Counted from the stretch's first letter, positions 8,205-17,345 are shown. The stretch is DNA of 64,000 bases from Lachnospiraceae bacterium (GCA_021202075.1 JAJQDT010000116.1:1-64000); one strand, 5' to 3'. Made by a program: numbers and translations. The notes: generated by a model from the sequence alone, not told the origin.

Positions 8205-9605
8205 TTATCCGAATTCTTCGCAGACTTTCCGTCCAACATACACGCCGCTCGCGGAGGCGTGGGAGAGCGAGTGGGTCACGCCGCTGCCGTCGCCGATGAC
8301 ATACAGACCTTTGTATTTTGTCTCCAGATTCCCGTCGATCTCGACTTCCATATTGTAAAACTTCACTTCCACGCCGTAAAGGAGGGTATCGTCGTTCGCC
8401 GTGCCCGGAGCGATTTTATCCAGCGCGTAGATCATCTCAATGATCCCATCCAGAATCCGCTTGGGGAGCACCAGGCTTAAGTCCCCCGGCGTCGCCTGAA
8501 GGGTCGGGCGCACCAGTCCCTCTTCGATGCGGGAAACCGTGCTGCGGCGGCCTCGAACCAGGTCGCCGAACCGCTGGACAATCACCCCGCCGCCGAGCAT
8601 ATTGGAGAGCCGCGCGATGCTCTCTCCGTAGCCGTTGCTGTCCTTGAACGGCTCGGAAAAATGCTTCGCCACCAGAAGCGCGAAGTTCGTATTCTCCGTG
8701 CGCATCTCCTCCGATTCGTAGCTGTGTCCATTGACCGTGATGATGCCGTTCGTATTTTCATTTACAACAATCCCGTAAGGGTTCATGCAGAAGGTGCGCA
8801 CCCGGTCTTCAAACTTCTCGGTTCGATAGACAATCTTACTCTCGTAAAGCTCATCCGTCAGATGCGAAAAAATGACCGCCGGAAGCTCCACCCGCACGCC
8901 AATGTCCACACGGTTGGACTTCGTCGGAATCTCCATCGATTCACAGATATTCTCCATCCACTTACTGCCGCTGCGGCCGACGGAGATGACACAGCTTCGG
9001 CAGTAAAATACCGTTCCTGCATGCTGCTGCGGGCTGTTTTCTTCCACGTGCACAACATATCCATCCTCCGTCTTCTCCACGCACTCCACCGGCGTGTCAA
9101 AATAAAACGTAACCCGGTCTTTGAGGAACGCATACAGATTCTCCAGCACGGTATAATTGATGTCCGTTCCCAGATGGCGCACGGATGCGTCCAGGAGGCT
9201 CAGCTTGTTCTGCATACAGAGCTTTTTGAACTTCGTCCCGGCAGTCGAGTACATCTTCGTGCCTGCCCCGCCGTATTTCATATTGATCTCATCCACATAG
9301 TACATCAGCTCCAGCGCTTTTTCCTTGCCAATATATTGGTAAAGCGTCCCGCCAAAGTCGTTCGTCACATTGTATTTCCCGTCCGAAAACGCGCCCGCCC
9401 CGCCGAATCCGCTCATAATTGAGCAGGTCGCGCAGCCGACACAGGACTTGATTTTCTTACCGTCAATCGGGCATTTCCGCCGTTCGAGCGCATACCCCTT
9501 CTCAAACACTGCCACCCGCAGATCCGGCCTTTGCACCGCCATCTCATACGCCGCAAAAATCCCGCCCGGACCGGCTCCGATAATAATCACATCAAAATCC
9601 GTCAT
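8205..9605 (-). CDS. FAD-dependent dehydrogenase (COG2509 type)
   Basis: A flavoprotein of the uncharacterised COG2509 family. The N-terminal dinucleotide-binding loop is IIIGAGPGGIFAAYEM, followed by a conserved Cys-rich segment SCVGCATCSIMSGFGG (about residues 53-68) that recurs in this family. The C-terminal GDGSGVTHSLSHASASG closes the FAD site. The length of 466 fits. I place the start at 9605, with GGAG upstream, rather than at an ATG seven codons earlier. The substrate is unknown. It stands alone between mgsA and the symporter terminator. Confidence 0.85.
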   Translation of the reverse strand: MTDFDVIIIGAGPGGIFAAYEMAVQRPDLRVAVFEKGYALERRKCPIDGKKIKSCVGCATCSIMSGFGGAGAFSDGKYNVTNDFGGTLYQYIGKEKALELMYYVDEINMKYGGAGTKMYSTAGTKFKKLCMQNKLSLLDASVRHLGTDINYTVLENLYAFLKDRVTFYFDTPVECVEKTEDGYVVHVEENSPQQHAGTVFYCRSCVISVGRSGSKWMENICESMEIPTKSNRVDIGVRVELPAVIFSHLTDELYESKIVYRTEKFEDRVRTFCMNPYGIVVNENTNGIITVNGHSYESEEMRTENTNFALLVAKHFSEPFKDSNGYGESIARLSNMLGGGVIVQRFGDLVRGRRSTVSRIEEGLVRPTLQATPGDLSLVLPKRILDGIIEMIYALDKIAPGTANDDTLLYGVEVKFYNMEVEIDGNLETKYKGLYVIGDGSGVTHSLSHASASGVYVGRKVCEEFG

Positions 9606-9754
9606 CCTGCTCCACCCCCATAGCATATGTTCCGTCTAAATCTTACCATACTTGTCTGAAATTTGCACCTGCGTATTTCATCTTTTCAGGAATTTTTTAT
9701 ATTCCATTAAGAGGCAACCGCACCATGCAGCAAGTGGTCAACTGTGATAAAGTG

Positions 9755-9784
9755 AAAAAAGCCGGCAGTCTTTCGACCACCGGC
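9755..9784 (-). terminator. Rho-independent terminator of the AGCS symporter gene
   Basis: On the minus strand, GCCGG-TGGTC-GAAA-GACTG-CCGGC forms a 10-bp stem (with two G-T pairs and a GAAA tetraloop) followed by TTTTTT, 16 bases after the stop codon. Confidence 0.9.
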
Positions 9785-9799
9785 ACCCAACTCTTTTCC

Positions 9800-11302
9800 T
9801 CAGATACCTTCTTTCGCGAGCTTCTCCTCCTGCTCCTTCTGGATCTCCGGGAATGCGGAGAGCATCGGCTTCTCCTTTTTCCCTTTCAGCACACGGTTCA
9901 CATAATTCTGCGTGATCTGGTAAACCAGCGGGGACAGGACGAGCACACCGATCAGGTTCGGGATCATCATCAGACCGTTGAAGGTGTCAGCCAGATCCCA
10001 GGCAAGGTTGTCGCCCATCACAGCGCCGCCATAGATGGCGATGACAAATACCACACGATAAATGATCGTATATTTCTCGCCGAACAGGAACTCGCAGGCC
10101 TTTGTGCCGTAATGGCTCCAGCCAAGGACCGTCGAGAACGCGAACAGCATAATCGCGACCGCCACGAACGCTGCGCCGATCTGCCCAAAGTGCATCGAAA
10201 ATACCTGCGCGATAATATTTGCCTTGGTCAGAGTGACTCCGGCATACTCCTCCACGCATACGCCCGTCTCCAGGTCAACCAGTCCGGAGGAGAGCAGCGC
10301 AAACGCCGTCAGCGTACATACAATGATCGTATCAGCGAACACCTCGAAGATGCCCCACATGCCCTGGCGAACCGGCTCGCTCACATTTGAGTTCGAGTGA
10401 ACCATAACCGAAGAGCCGAGACCGGCCTCATTCGAGAACACGCCGCGCTTCATACCCTGCTCGATCGCCAGCTTGATGCCATAGCCGACCACGCCGCCAC
10501 CGGCAGCCTTCAGCGCGAACGCGCCGCTGAAAATCGCTCCAAACACCGCGCCAACCTGTGAGATATTTGTAATCAGGATCACGATCGTACCAACTATGTA
10601 GAGAACCACCATGAACGGAACGATTTTCTCCGTCACAGACGCGATTCTCTTCAAACCGCCGACAATCACCAGACCCGCAAGAATCAGGACCACAACACCG
10701 GTCAGCCACGTCGGCACGCCAAATACGGACTCCATATTACCGGAAATCGAGTTCACCTGCGTCATATTTCCGATACCAAAGGACGCCAGGAAACAGAACA
10801 CCGAGAACAGCACCGCCAGCACCGCGCCGACGCCCTTGCACCCGGGCTTTGCGCCAAGTCCGTCTCTTAAGTAATACATCGCGCCGCCGGACCACTCGCC
10901 CGCGCTGTTTTTCCTGCGGTAGTAGATACCGAGCACGTTCTCAGAATAGTTCGTCATCATGCCAAAAAACGCGATCAGCCACATCCAGAACACCGCGCCC
11001 GGGCCGCCGACCATGATCGCGCCCGCCACGCCGACGATGTTGCCGGTGCCGACCGTCGCCGCCAGCGCAGTACACAGCGACTGGAACTGCGAAATCGACT
11101 TATCCTGCGTATGCCCGATGACATCCTTGTCGCTGAAAATCGCTCCAATCGTCCGTTTCATCCAGTGCCCGATGTGAGTAATCTGGAAAAACTTCGTCAG
11201 GCAAGTCATCAGCACGCCGACAAACGCCAGAAGAATCAGCGCGGGCCAGCCCCAGACGATATTATTCACGACACTGTTTACACTTGATACCACTTCCAAC
11301 AT
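9800..11302 (-). CDS. Sodium:alanine/glycine symporter (AGCS family)
   Basis: An integral membrane carrier that takes up alanine or glycine with Na+. The family blocks are visible: GAGPGAVFWMW-like segment (VGGPGAVFWMWLIAFFG near residues 97-113), SNEAGLGSS near 291-299, and the conserved GWSHYG near 403-408. About ten to eleven hydrophobic helices and a length of 500 are normal. GAGGAGG lies 6-12 bases before the ATG. The leader of about 250 bases contains a strong terminator-like hairpin (11470-11510), so expression may be controlled by attenuation. Confidence 0.92.
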   Translation of the reverse strand: MLEVVSSVNSVVNNIVWGWPALILLAFVGVLMTCLTKFFQITHIGHWMKRTIGAIFSDKDVIGHTQDKSISQFQSLCTALAATVGTGNIVGVAGAIMVGGPGAVFWMWLIAFFGMMTNYSENVLGIYYRRKNSAGEWSGGAMYYLRDGLGAKPGCKGVGAVLAVLFSVFCFLASFGIGNMTQVNSISGNMESVFGVPTWLTGVVVLILAGLVIVGGLKRIASVTEKIVPFMVVLYIVGTIVILITNISQVGAVFGAIFSGAFALKAAGGGVVGYGIKLAIEQGMKRGVFSNEAGLGSSVMVHSNSNVSEPVRQGMWGIFEVFADTIIVCTLTAFALLSSGLVDLETGVCVEEYAGVTLTKANIIAQVFSMHFGQIGAAFVAVAIMLFAFSTVLGWSHYGTKACEFLFGEKYTIIYRVVFVIAIYGGAVMGDNLAWDLADTFNGLMMIPNLIGVLVLSPLVYQITQNYVNRVLKGKKEKPMLSAFPEIQKEQEEKLAKEGI

Positions 11303-11469
11303 AACTTCTTCCTCCTCAGACTTTTTTCAGAACTGTCATACAGATTGCAAGCCTCAATTCTATGAATGGACATATCAACCCGGTGTTCATAAATTTGTCC
11401 GACAGGGAAATTCAGAACATCTTCCTTTTGGGCAAAACAGCACCCGGCTTCCGGCAGCCCCAAACATAG

Positions 11470-11510
11470 AAAAACGCAGGTGAAATCTGAACAATCAGCC
11501 TTCACCTGCG
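11470..11510 (-). terminator. Terminator-like hairpin in the AGCS leader (possible attenuator)
   Basis: On the minus strand a 10-bp stem CGCAGGTGAA/TTCACCTGCG encloses a second stem CTGA-TTGT-TCAG, followed by TTTTT. It lies between the putative promoter (11553-11581) and the symporter start at 11302. That position fits a conditional terminator or the end of a small leader RNA. I looked for glycine-riboswitch signatures and did not find them. Confidence 0.6.
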
Positions 11511-11552
11511 AAGCAATCATCCTTTGTAATAGCCGTTCCGAAATTTGAATCT

Positions 11553-11581
11553 ATACTAACACACTCTCTGCGGTTTGTAAA
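11553..11581 (-). promoter_or_regulatory. Candidate promoter for the AGCS leader
   Basis: The minus strand reads TTTACA, 17 bases, TAGTAT. The transcript would start about 40 bases before the leader hairpin and about 250 before the start codon. Confidence 0.45.
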
Positions 11582-11788
11582 GGAGCGAATTTTGCAAAAA
11601 GCGGAAAATTTTCGAAAAAGCAGGGGGCAGAATCGTTTTTCACGCAAATATTTTTGATTTATAACTCCCAGGCAAAAAATAATTTCTGCACACTTCCCTT
11701 TTAAGAATTTGTCCAACATATATTTCATTACATAGTTTATAATATCTTCATATCATTTTTCTGACAATTATTTTGACAATTTGACGAT

Positions 11789-11834
11789 AGTATTGCAATT
11801 TTAGTATTGCAAATATAATTAGTTGTGTTAAAAT
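11789..11834 (+). promoter_or_regulatory. Promoter and direct-repeat operator of the small peptide gene
   Basis: TTGCAA (11807-11812) and TAAAAT (11829-11834) are separated by 16 bases. The -35 region lies in the second of two identical 10-base repeats AGTATTGCAA (11789-11798, 11803-11812), 14 bases apart, which could bind a regulator. Confidence 0.5.
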
Positions 11835-11836
11835 AA

Positions 11837-11867
11837 CTTTGTTACTGCCTCTATACTGGTAACAGAG
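11837..11867 (+). promoter_or_regulatory. 5' hairpin next to the ribosome binding site of the small peptide
   Basis: CTTTGTTAC (11837-11845) pairs with GTAACAGAG (11859-11867), 9 bp with one G-T pair. The 3' arm ends inside the start of the GAGAGGGGG ribosome binding site, so the fold could limit translation, as in many type I toxin messages. Confidence 0.5.
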
Positions 11868-11880
11868 AGGGGGTGATACT

Positions 11881-11967
11881 ATGTCTGCTTTAATTTCTTT
11901 GTTAATCTCGATTGCAGCTGACGTTATTGCAAATTGCATTAACAAGTGGCTGGACAACGAAGATTAA
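11881..11967 (+). CDS. 28-residue hydrophobic peptide, type I toxin-like
   Basis: An independent mini-gene encoding one hydrophobic helix (MSALISLLISIAADVIANC) followed by a charged amphipathic end containing KWLD. A very strong purine-rich site (AGAGAGGGGGTG) lies 5-10 bases before the ATG. Promoter, 5' hairpin, ORF and a near-perfect terminator fit within 260 bases. The size and the layout (hydrophobic helix, then W-L-D and a charged tail) resemble Fst/Ldr-type membrane toxins, and I recall similar KWLD peptides in many Clostridia. No antisense RNA was identified, so the toxin role is inference. Confidence 0.65.
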   Translation: MSALISLLISIAADVIANCINKWLDNED

Positions 11968-12004
11968 TCGGAAAAGGCTACCTCGCCCGAAAAGAAAAGA
12001 GGGA

Positions 12005-12045
12005 GAAACCCCGGAGTGCACCACCACTCCGGGGTTTCATTTTTT
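12005..12045 (+). terminator. Terminator of the small peptide gene
   Basis: A perfect 13-bp stem, GAAACCCCGGAGT with ACTCCGGGGTTTC, with an 8-base loop and then ATTTTTT. It lies 37 bases after the peptide stop codon. Confidence 0.92.
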
Positions 12046-12150
12046 GTCTGCATTAATTTCTTTGATTGCACCCTTACTTTAACACACATCCCTGATTTAT
12101 GCAAGCATTTTTTTTGCAGAAGAAGGAGCATTTTTTTGATCACAGTACCT

Positions 12151-13695
12151 CTATTTCAGCACCATACAGGACTGCGGCCCCAGAACAATCCTTCCTTCCT
12201 CCACATCTGTGCTGCCGATGGAGAAGAGAATTTCTTTATCTTCCGCTTCCACCGGTGCGCTCACGGACTGCCCGGAAGGGTTCAGCGCGACCAGAATGGC
12301 GCCCCGGCGGTACACGAACGGAAGCTTCCCCGCCACGGCATAGACGACTTCAAACTCAGCGTCCGCCTGCAGCTCTTCCTCCTGATGGCGGAGACTGAGC
12401 AGGGCCTTGACCGTATTCAGCAGAGAGGTTTCGTCCGCCTCCTGCGCCGCCACATTCGGAGCGTCGGAAGATGGGTCGACCGGCAGATACAGCGCGTCGG
12501 TCGGACAGGTGGAGAACCCGGCGTTCTTCTCCTGGTTCCACTGCATCGGGGTGCGGGAGCCAGTGCGGAAATAACCGCCCTCCTTTGTCGGAACATCGAG
12601 ATAGCGCATCCCGATCTCATCGCCGTAGTAAATAAACGGTATGCCCGGCATCGTGAAAAGAAACGTGTACGCGATTTTCAGCTCCGAATCGTCCAGATTA
12701 TTTTTCACGCGCCTGGTATCATGATTGCCGGTGATCAGGCAGTAATAGCCGTTCTCCCTCGTCGCCTCATAGCGCGGAACGTACTCGTCCAGGAAACGCA
12801 TGATGTCGCCCTTTGCGTCCTTTTTGAAAAAGCTGTTGTCCTCGCCGGTCTCATAATCGCGAAACAGCGAATTGTAGCCGTTGCCGCCCCAGTTAAGATA
12901 AAAGTCCATATGGAAGCCGCTGCGGTTCAGCGCCTGCCCGGGCGCGTTCCACTCCGACACCATCGCCGCATCCGGATATTCCTCATCCAGCATGCTCCGC
13001 ACATCGCTCCAGACGGCGCAGGTGCCGGATTTTTCCTTATCATCATTTTTGACCAGCGAGTCCGCCATATCCACGCGGAATCCGTCGCATCCGTGATCCA
13101 GCCAGAAACGCATCACATCCTTGATGGCCTCGCGCGTCGCCAGGCAGTCCGGGTGATCCATCGGCAGCTGCCACTCCTCCTTCGGATCCGGATTCAAAAA
13201 TCCGTAATTCAGCGCAGGCTGGCTCTTGAAAAAGTTCAGTACGTACACACCGTCCCGCTCGGTCTCACCGCCAATGTAAAGAAATCCCTTCGCCGGCTGG
13301 AAGGCCGCATTCGTCCAGATATAGCGGTTCGAATATTCATTTTTCTCCGCCTTCTGGCTCTCCTTAAACCAAACATGCTCCTCTGACGTATGCCCCGGCA
13401 CCAGATCCAGAAGCACATGGATGCCCCTTTTGTGCGCCTCGCCGAACAGACGGTACAGATCGCTGTTCGTTCCATATCGCGGCGCGACCTTCTTATAATC
13501 GCGCACGTCATAGCCCGCATCACTGAACGGCGAATCGTAGCATGGATTGATCCACAGCGCATTGCAGCCCAGACCTTTTATATAGTCCAGCTTCTCAATA
13601 ATTCCATTTATATCTCCGATTCCATCCCCGTTCGTGTCATAAAATGACTGCGGGTAAATTTCATAAAACACGGCGTCCTTTAACCACTTCGGCAT
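12151..13695 (-). CDS. GH13 alpha-glucosidase/alpha-amylase family enzyme
   Basis: A cytoplasmic glycoside hydrolase (no signal peptide) of the oligo-1,6-glucosidase/trehalose-6-phosphate hydrolase type. The start FYEIYPQSFYDTNGDGIGD is typical. Catalytic residues are the nucleophile Asp209 in DGFRVDMAD, acid/base Glu248 in MVSEWN and Asp326 in GNHDTRR. GNHDTRR differs from the usual NHD-Q pattern, so substrate preference (isomaltose, sucrose, maltose or other) cannot be fixed. The length of 514 is normal. It is monocistronic, with AGGAGG just before the ATG. Confidence 0.88.
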   Translation of the reverse strand: MPKWLKDAVFYEIYPQSFYDTNGDGIGDINGIIEKLDYIKGLGCNALWINPCYDSPFSDAGYDVRDYKKVAPRYGTNSDLYRLFGEAHKRGIHVLLDLVPGHTSEEHVWFKESQKAEKNEYSNRYIWTNAAFQPAKGFLYIGGETERDGVYVLNFFKSQPALNYGFLNPDPKEEWQLPMDHPDCLATREAIKDVMRFWLDHGCDGFRVDMADSLVKNDDKEKSGTCAVWSDVRSMLDEEYPDAAMVSEWNAPGQALNRSGFHMDFYLNWGGNGYNSLFRDYETGEDNSFFKKDAKGDIMRFLDEYVPRYEATRENGYYCLITGNHDTRRVKNNLDDSELKIAYTFLFTMPGIPFIYYGDEIGMRYLDVPTKEGGYFRTGSRTPMQWNQEKNAGFSTCPTDALYLPVDPSSDAPNVAAQEADETSLLNTVKALLSLRHQEEELQADAEFEVVYAVAGKLPFVYRRGAILVALNPSGQSVSAPVEAEDKEILFSIGSTDVEEGRIVLGPQSCMVLK

Positions 13696-13945
13696 CTTTG
13701 GTCCTCCTCATCCGGTATAATTGTCTGATATCTTTCTTCGGTATTGAAACGCATCCACGCATTTTCTTAATCCTGCCGCTGACATCTTTTGTCCGATATA
13801 ACTGCAAAGGCCAGGCGGTGCTCATCCGGCGAATGAATTCAGCTCCGATTTTCTGCATGATTGCAATGCCGTATGATACTATATTGGGATTCGGATTGCA
13901 AGCAAAAAAATAATTTTTTTGATTTCGAAAAAGCTTCCGAAAAAG

Positions 13946-14842
13946 CTATTCGTTATGAAAAACGTTCCCTGTCTTATTTTTTGCAGCCTCCCTCTCCCAC
14001 GGAGCCGGCGCATCCGGTGAAAACAGCTCCGGTGCGGCCAGATACTGATTCAGCTCCGCACCGATGAACCAGAGGTACATACACACATAAAGCCACAGCA
14101 TGACTACCACCAGTGTCGTCAGGCTGCCGTAAATGACCGACATATTCGCAGAAAAATCCAGATAGATAGAAAAAATGAAGGAGAAAATGCTCCAGGAAAC
14201 AGAGGCAAACACCGCGCCGGGAAGCTGACCGGATATCCGCATCCGTTTCCCGGGGAGGTAGCTGTACATCAGCACAAAAAGCCCGGTCAGGATCAGCATC
14301 GTTAAAAGTGCCGGGAGGATGGTGCCAAAATCAGGCAGATACCGAAACAGGATCACACGCTCGAAGACATAGTCACGGGCGCTGTACCCGACCACCAGAA
14401 TCACAACGCTGAACCCAAGCGCCGCCACAAGCGCGATAATATACGCCGCCGACCGCAGCCGCACCATAAAATAGTTTCCTTCCTCCTCGATCTGGTAAAT
14501 CGTGTTCAGCCCGTCCGCCATCCCCAGCACACTCTTGCCTGCTGTCCAGACGGCCGCGACCACGGTTCCGGAAACCAGTGCAATCGACTGGCTGTAGATC
14601 GAATCCACAACCGGTTCGATCAGGCTGCGCACTTCAAACGGCGTCACATCCTCCAGCGCCACCACAAGCTCATCCGCCGAGATCGAAGTATATTTGAGTA
14701 ACGTCAAAAGCAGCATCAGAATCGGAAAGCAGCTCATCATCAGGAAAAACGCCGCCTCCGCTGAGTGTGCCCGCACCTGATCCCGGCTCACCTTCTTCAA
14801 AACATTTCTCACAAATCGGATTGTGTTATGTCTCTTTTCCAT
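13946..14842 (-). CDS. YihY/BrkB family membrane protein
   Basis: An inner-membrane protein of the YihY (formerly 'RNase BN') family with about six transmembrane helices. The conserved N-terminal SAEAAFFLMMSCFPILMLLL and the C-terminal LWLYVCMYLWFIGAELNQYL are characteristic. The length of 298 is normal. The molecular role is unknown; transport or envelope functions have been proposed for the family. No neighbour suggests a substrate. Confidence 0.88.
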   Translation of the reverse strand: MEKRHNTIRFVRNVLKKVSRDQVRAHSAEAAFFLMMSCFPILMLLLTLLKYTSISADELVVALEDVTPFEVRSLIEPVVDSIYSQSIALVSGTVVAAVWTAGKSVLGMADGLNTIYQIEEEGNYFMVRLRSAAYIIALVAALGFSVVILVVGYSARDYVFERVILFRYLPDFGTILPALLTMLILTGLFVLMYSYLPGKRMRISGQLPGAVFASVSWSIFSFIFSIYLDFSANMSVIYGSLTTLVVVMLWLYVCMYLWFIGAELNQYLAAPELFSPDAPAPWEREAAKNKTGNVFHNE

Positions 14843-15071
14843 CTTTCGCTCCCTTGTTTTGCCCGCAAACCCCTGTACAGTAATCTACCCATATGTTACT
14901 GCATCTGCTCACTGCATATAAGAACCTGTCAAAAAATACCTTTCACTATGCATCTTGCACCGCCTGACGCGTGAATCGCAAACCATAAAAGCCTCGACGC
15001 AGTCCGGGTTAAAAACAATTGCTCGGTTCCACGTCAGCAAACACGAAACTCTCAGATGACTGACCGCTGCA

Positions 15072-16877
15072 TCACCATGATTTCCCGTAATAATACTCCA
15101 GAATATCCGTATAATCTGCCCCGTCAGCCGCCATCTGCGCCGCACCGTACTGGCTCATCCCATTTCCGTGACCATAGCCACCGCCATAAATATTCACCAC
15201 GTCCCCCTCAAAATACAAGTTATCAGAAAAACCAGTCCCGACATATCCCTCAGAACCCGTTTCATCAAAAGAGTCCGATTCATTGCTCCGCTGTGAAACT
15301 CGTTCACCCAAAGAAGCCAATTCATGATTCTCTCCTAAATCCGTTTCTCCAAAAGAATCCGATTCATGCAGCTCCTCCGCATCTATCTTACCGGAAGACT
15401 CACAATCTGCATCAATATAGAAAAACGCACTTGGAAGCAGCTGCAGATTCGAGACGGCCGTCCCATCCATCAGCACCACTTCCTCTCCATCCGGAGAAAG
15501 GAACTGCCGGATGGCATATTCTCCCTCGATTTCCAGCGTTTCCCCATCAGCCACAACACGAAGCCGCCCGGCCTGTCCGCTCCCGCTGCGCTCCTCCACC
15601 ACAAGCTCATCAAGAATATCCGCCCGAATCTCATATTCCTCCGCCAGCTTATCAAGAATCCGGGACACGGGAATCGCCACGCTCCAGCGCAGCCACGCCG
15701 AACCATACTCCGCACCACCCTCCGGAGCTTCCTGGAGAAACTTACGAAACGCTTCTTCCTCATTCAAATCGGTTCTGCCTTCGGAAAGGCAGGAGGTCGA
15801 ATAGTATAAAACCTCATCCGCCGACAGCACTACCCCGGCGGTCGCATCCACAGCTTCCCGGGAGCTTTCTGTACACTTCCGGTTATTATATACTTGAAAT
15901 TTCACGCTGTCATCCAAATCCGCAATCTTTTTTTCATTTATTTCATTTTCCACCACATGAGCCAATTCCGCTTCCGATTCAATCTCTAAGCCTGTTCCCG
16001 GCTCACTTCCTGCTTCACTTTCTGATTCATTCTTTGATTCCTTCTCAGATTCATTTTCTGCCACAGAGCGCGTATCTGACCATTGCTCATCCAGATAATT
16101 ATCTGCTGCGGAATTCTTCATGCAAAGCAGCGCGTAGGTCCGCGCACAGACCGCCTGCGCTTTCTGTGCTTCCCTGGGAAAATCTGACGGCATCTCACTC
16201 GAAACGACGGCGTACAGATATTCCTCCAGCGGCAGAACATTTACCAGCGCCAGTCCTTCCTCCAGCCGGTAAAGATACAATATCCCGGTATATTCAGGGC
16301 TGCCGTCCGCGCGCTCCAGGCTCGTCACAGTCAGTGTTCCTCCGACTCCCGGGGTCAGCTGCAGGATCTCTCCCTCCTGCAAATCCCCCGCGGCAACCGT
16401 ATATTCGGTGCCTGCTCCTACGAAGAATGCCCCGGTTGCGGCATCAATGATTGCGATACCACTGGCTGAGTCATCGCTGGCTGCGCCATCGCTGGCTATG
16501 GTTCCACTTTCTACATAGATACCATCAGAACCGCAAACGGTTATCACATCAAAGGTGTCATTCTCATACGCATTATCCAGGATTCGCACCCGAATGTCAA
16601 GGGATTCTGTATCAACCATCCCGAGCAGAGAATCTTCCTTAGAATCGTCAGTATCTTGCGTCGTTTCATCCGCCTCATTCCCGGCCGGATCGCTATTCTG
16701 CGTCGTTTCATCTGCCTCATTCCCGGCCGGATCGCCGGCCTCATCCCCCGTCAGGATCACTGTCCCGTTCACGGCCTGCTCTCCCTCTTCAAAGGATTGG
16801 TACAGCAGATAAAAAGAAAGCACGATCGTCCCGGCCAGAAATGCCAGCTCCAGGATAAACAAAAGCGTTTGCTTCAT
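15072..16877 (-). CDS. SpoIID/LytB-domain protein with three low-complexity inserts
   Basis: A membrane-anchored, exported protein related to sporulation protein SpoIID, a peptidoglycan lytic transglycosylase. A single N-terminal helix anchors it; GGAGGAG is properly spaced for the start at 16877 (601 residues). The SpoIID blocks are LPLEEYLYAVVSSEMP (about 215-230), QKAQAVCARTYAL (about 238-250) and YGHGNGMSQYGA (about 568-579). Three acidic, Ser/Glu-rich stretches interrupt it: residues about 47-82 (two DPAGNEADETTQ units, 42-base repeats at 16658 and 16700), about 271-316, and about 501-546. Normal SpoIID proteins lack them and are about 300-400 residues long. The predicted target is cell-wall glycan. 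Confidence 0.85.
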   Translation of the reverse strand: MKQTLLFILELAFLAGTIVLSFYLLYQSFEEGEQAVNGTVILTGDEAGDPAGNEADETTQNSDPAGNEADETTQDTDDSKEDSLLGMVDTESLDIRVRILDNAYENDTFDVITVCGSDGIYVESGTIASDGAASDDSASGIAIIDAATGAFFVGAGTEYTVAAGDLQEGEILQLTPGVGGTLTVTSLERADGSPEYTGILYLYRLEEGLALVNVLPLEEYLYAVVSSEMPSDFPREAQKAQAVCARTYALLCMKNSAADNYLDEQWSDTRSVAENESEKESKNESESEAGSEPGTGLEIESEAELAHVVENEINEKKIADLDDSVKFQVYNNRKCTESSREAVDATAGVVLSADEVLYYSTSCLSEGRTDLNEEEAFRKFLQEAPEGGAEYGSAWLRWSVAIPVSRILDKLAEEYEIRADILDELVVEERSGSGQAGRLRVVADGETLEIEGEYAIRQFLSPDGEEVVLMDGTAVSNLQLLPSAFFYIDADCESSGKIDAEELHESDSFGETDLGENHELASLGERVSQRSNESDSFDETGSEGYVGTGFSDNLYFEGDVVNIYGGGYGHGNGMSQYGAAQMAADGADYTDILEYYYGKSW

Positions 16878-17042
16878 CCAGCTCCTCCGCGCAGCGCATC
16901 CGGACAAAGGTATCCGCAAAATACCCTCCGGCGCCTGCTTCTGATATATAATGATTCAAAACAGCAGACGGTCCGCGGCTGTTCTGAACTGTTATCATTA
17001 TATTTTTAAAAGGACAAAGCTATACGTGCTGATTCCTGAAAA

Positions 17043-17118
17043 ACATCCTAACCCGGATAAACCGGAGCCAAAATTTTGCCATTTTGTGCAAAAAATCGTT
17101 CTTAAGCGCCTGATTGGG
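17043..17118 (+). repeat. Dispersed repeat family C, copy 1
   Basis: A 76-base sequence with CGGATAAACCGG, a small TTTTGC/GCAAAA hairpin and ATCGTT-TAAG-GCCT-AT near its end. It is about 83 per cent identical to 52703-52777 by eye. It lies in the 468-base gap between the Gly-rich peptide gene and the SpoIID gene, where I see no other gene. Confidence 0.6.
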
Positions 17119-17177
17119 TAAGAATTATTTTGTCGCTGACTTTATATATTTTCCTGTCAATCCTTTCGCACCATAAA

Positions 17178-17198
17178 GGGCGGCTCACAGAGCCGCCC
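17178..17198 (-). terminator. GC-rich hairpin, possible terminator of the Gly-rich peptide gene
   Basis: A perfect 9-bp stem GGGCGGCTC/GAGCCGCCC with a 3-base loop. On the minus strand only TTTATGG follows, so termination would be weak. Confidence 0.45.
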
Positions 17199-17345
17199 GG
17201 CAAAATCCTGTTATTTTCTTATTGTACGATGCCTGAATATCTTATACATCCTGCGCCATCCGACGCTCGAATGGAAACGCTCTCTGCTTCACGTTTTGGC
17301 GGCGATATCGCAAGCTGTAAAAACACCGGTGCAGCCTGCATACAA

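Noticed and set aside
11278-11520. 80-residue minus-strand frame spanning the AGCS leader
   Set aside because: It crosses the terminator-like hairpin and overlaps the symporter start. Its AAAGG lies directly against the ATG, too close to work.
11303-11560. Possible glycine riboswitch before the AGCS gene
   Set aside because: The expected AGG-GAAGGAGCAA and CTCAGGCAAAAGG-type signatures are absent; only a generic hairpin terminator remains.
12016-13386. Long plus-strand open frame opposite the GH13 gene
   Set aside because: Antisense shadow rich in His, Arg and Pro, starting inside the small peptide's terminator region. No recognisable domain.
14960-14982. CCGCCTGACGCG plus TCGCAAA sequence, also seen near 61574-61594
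   Set aside because: Only about 20 bases match, with a gap. Too short to claim a repeat family without a genome-wide search.
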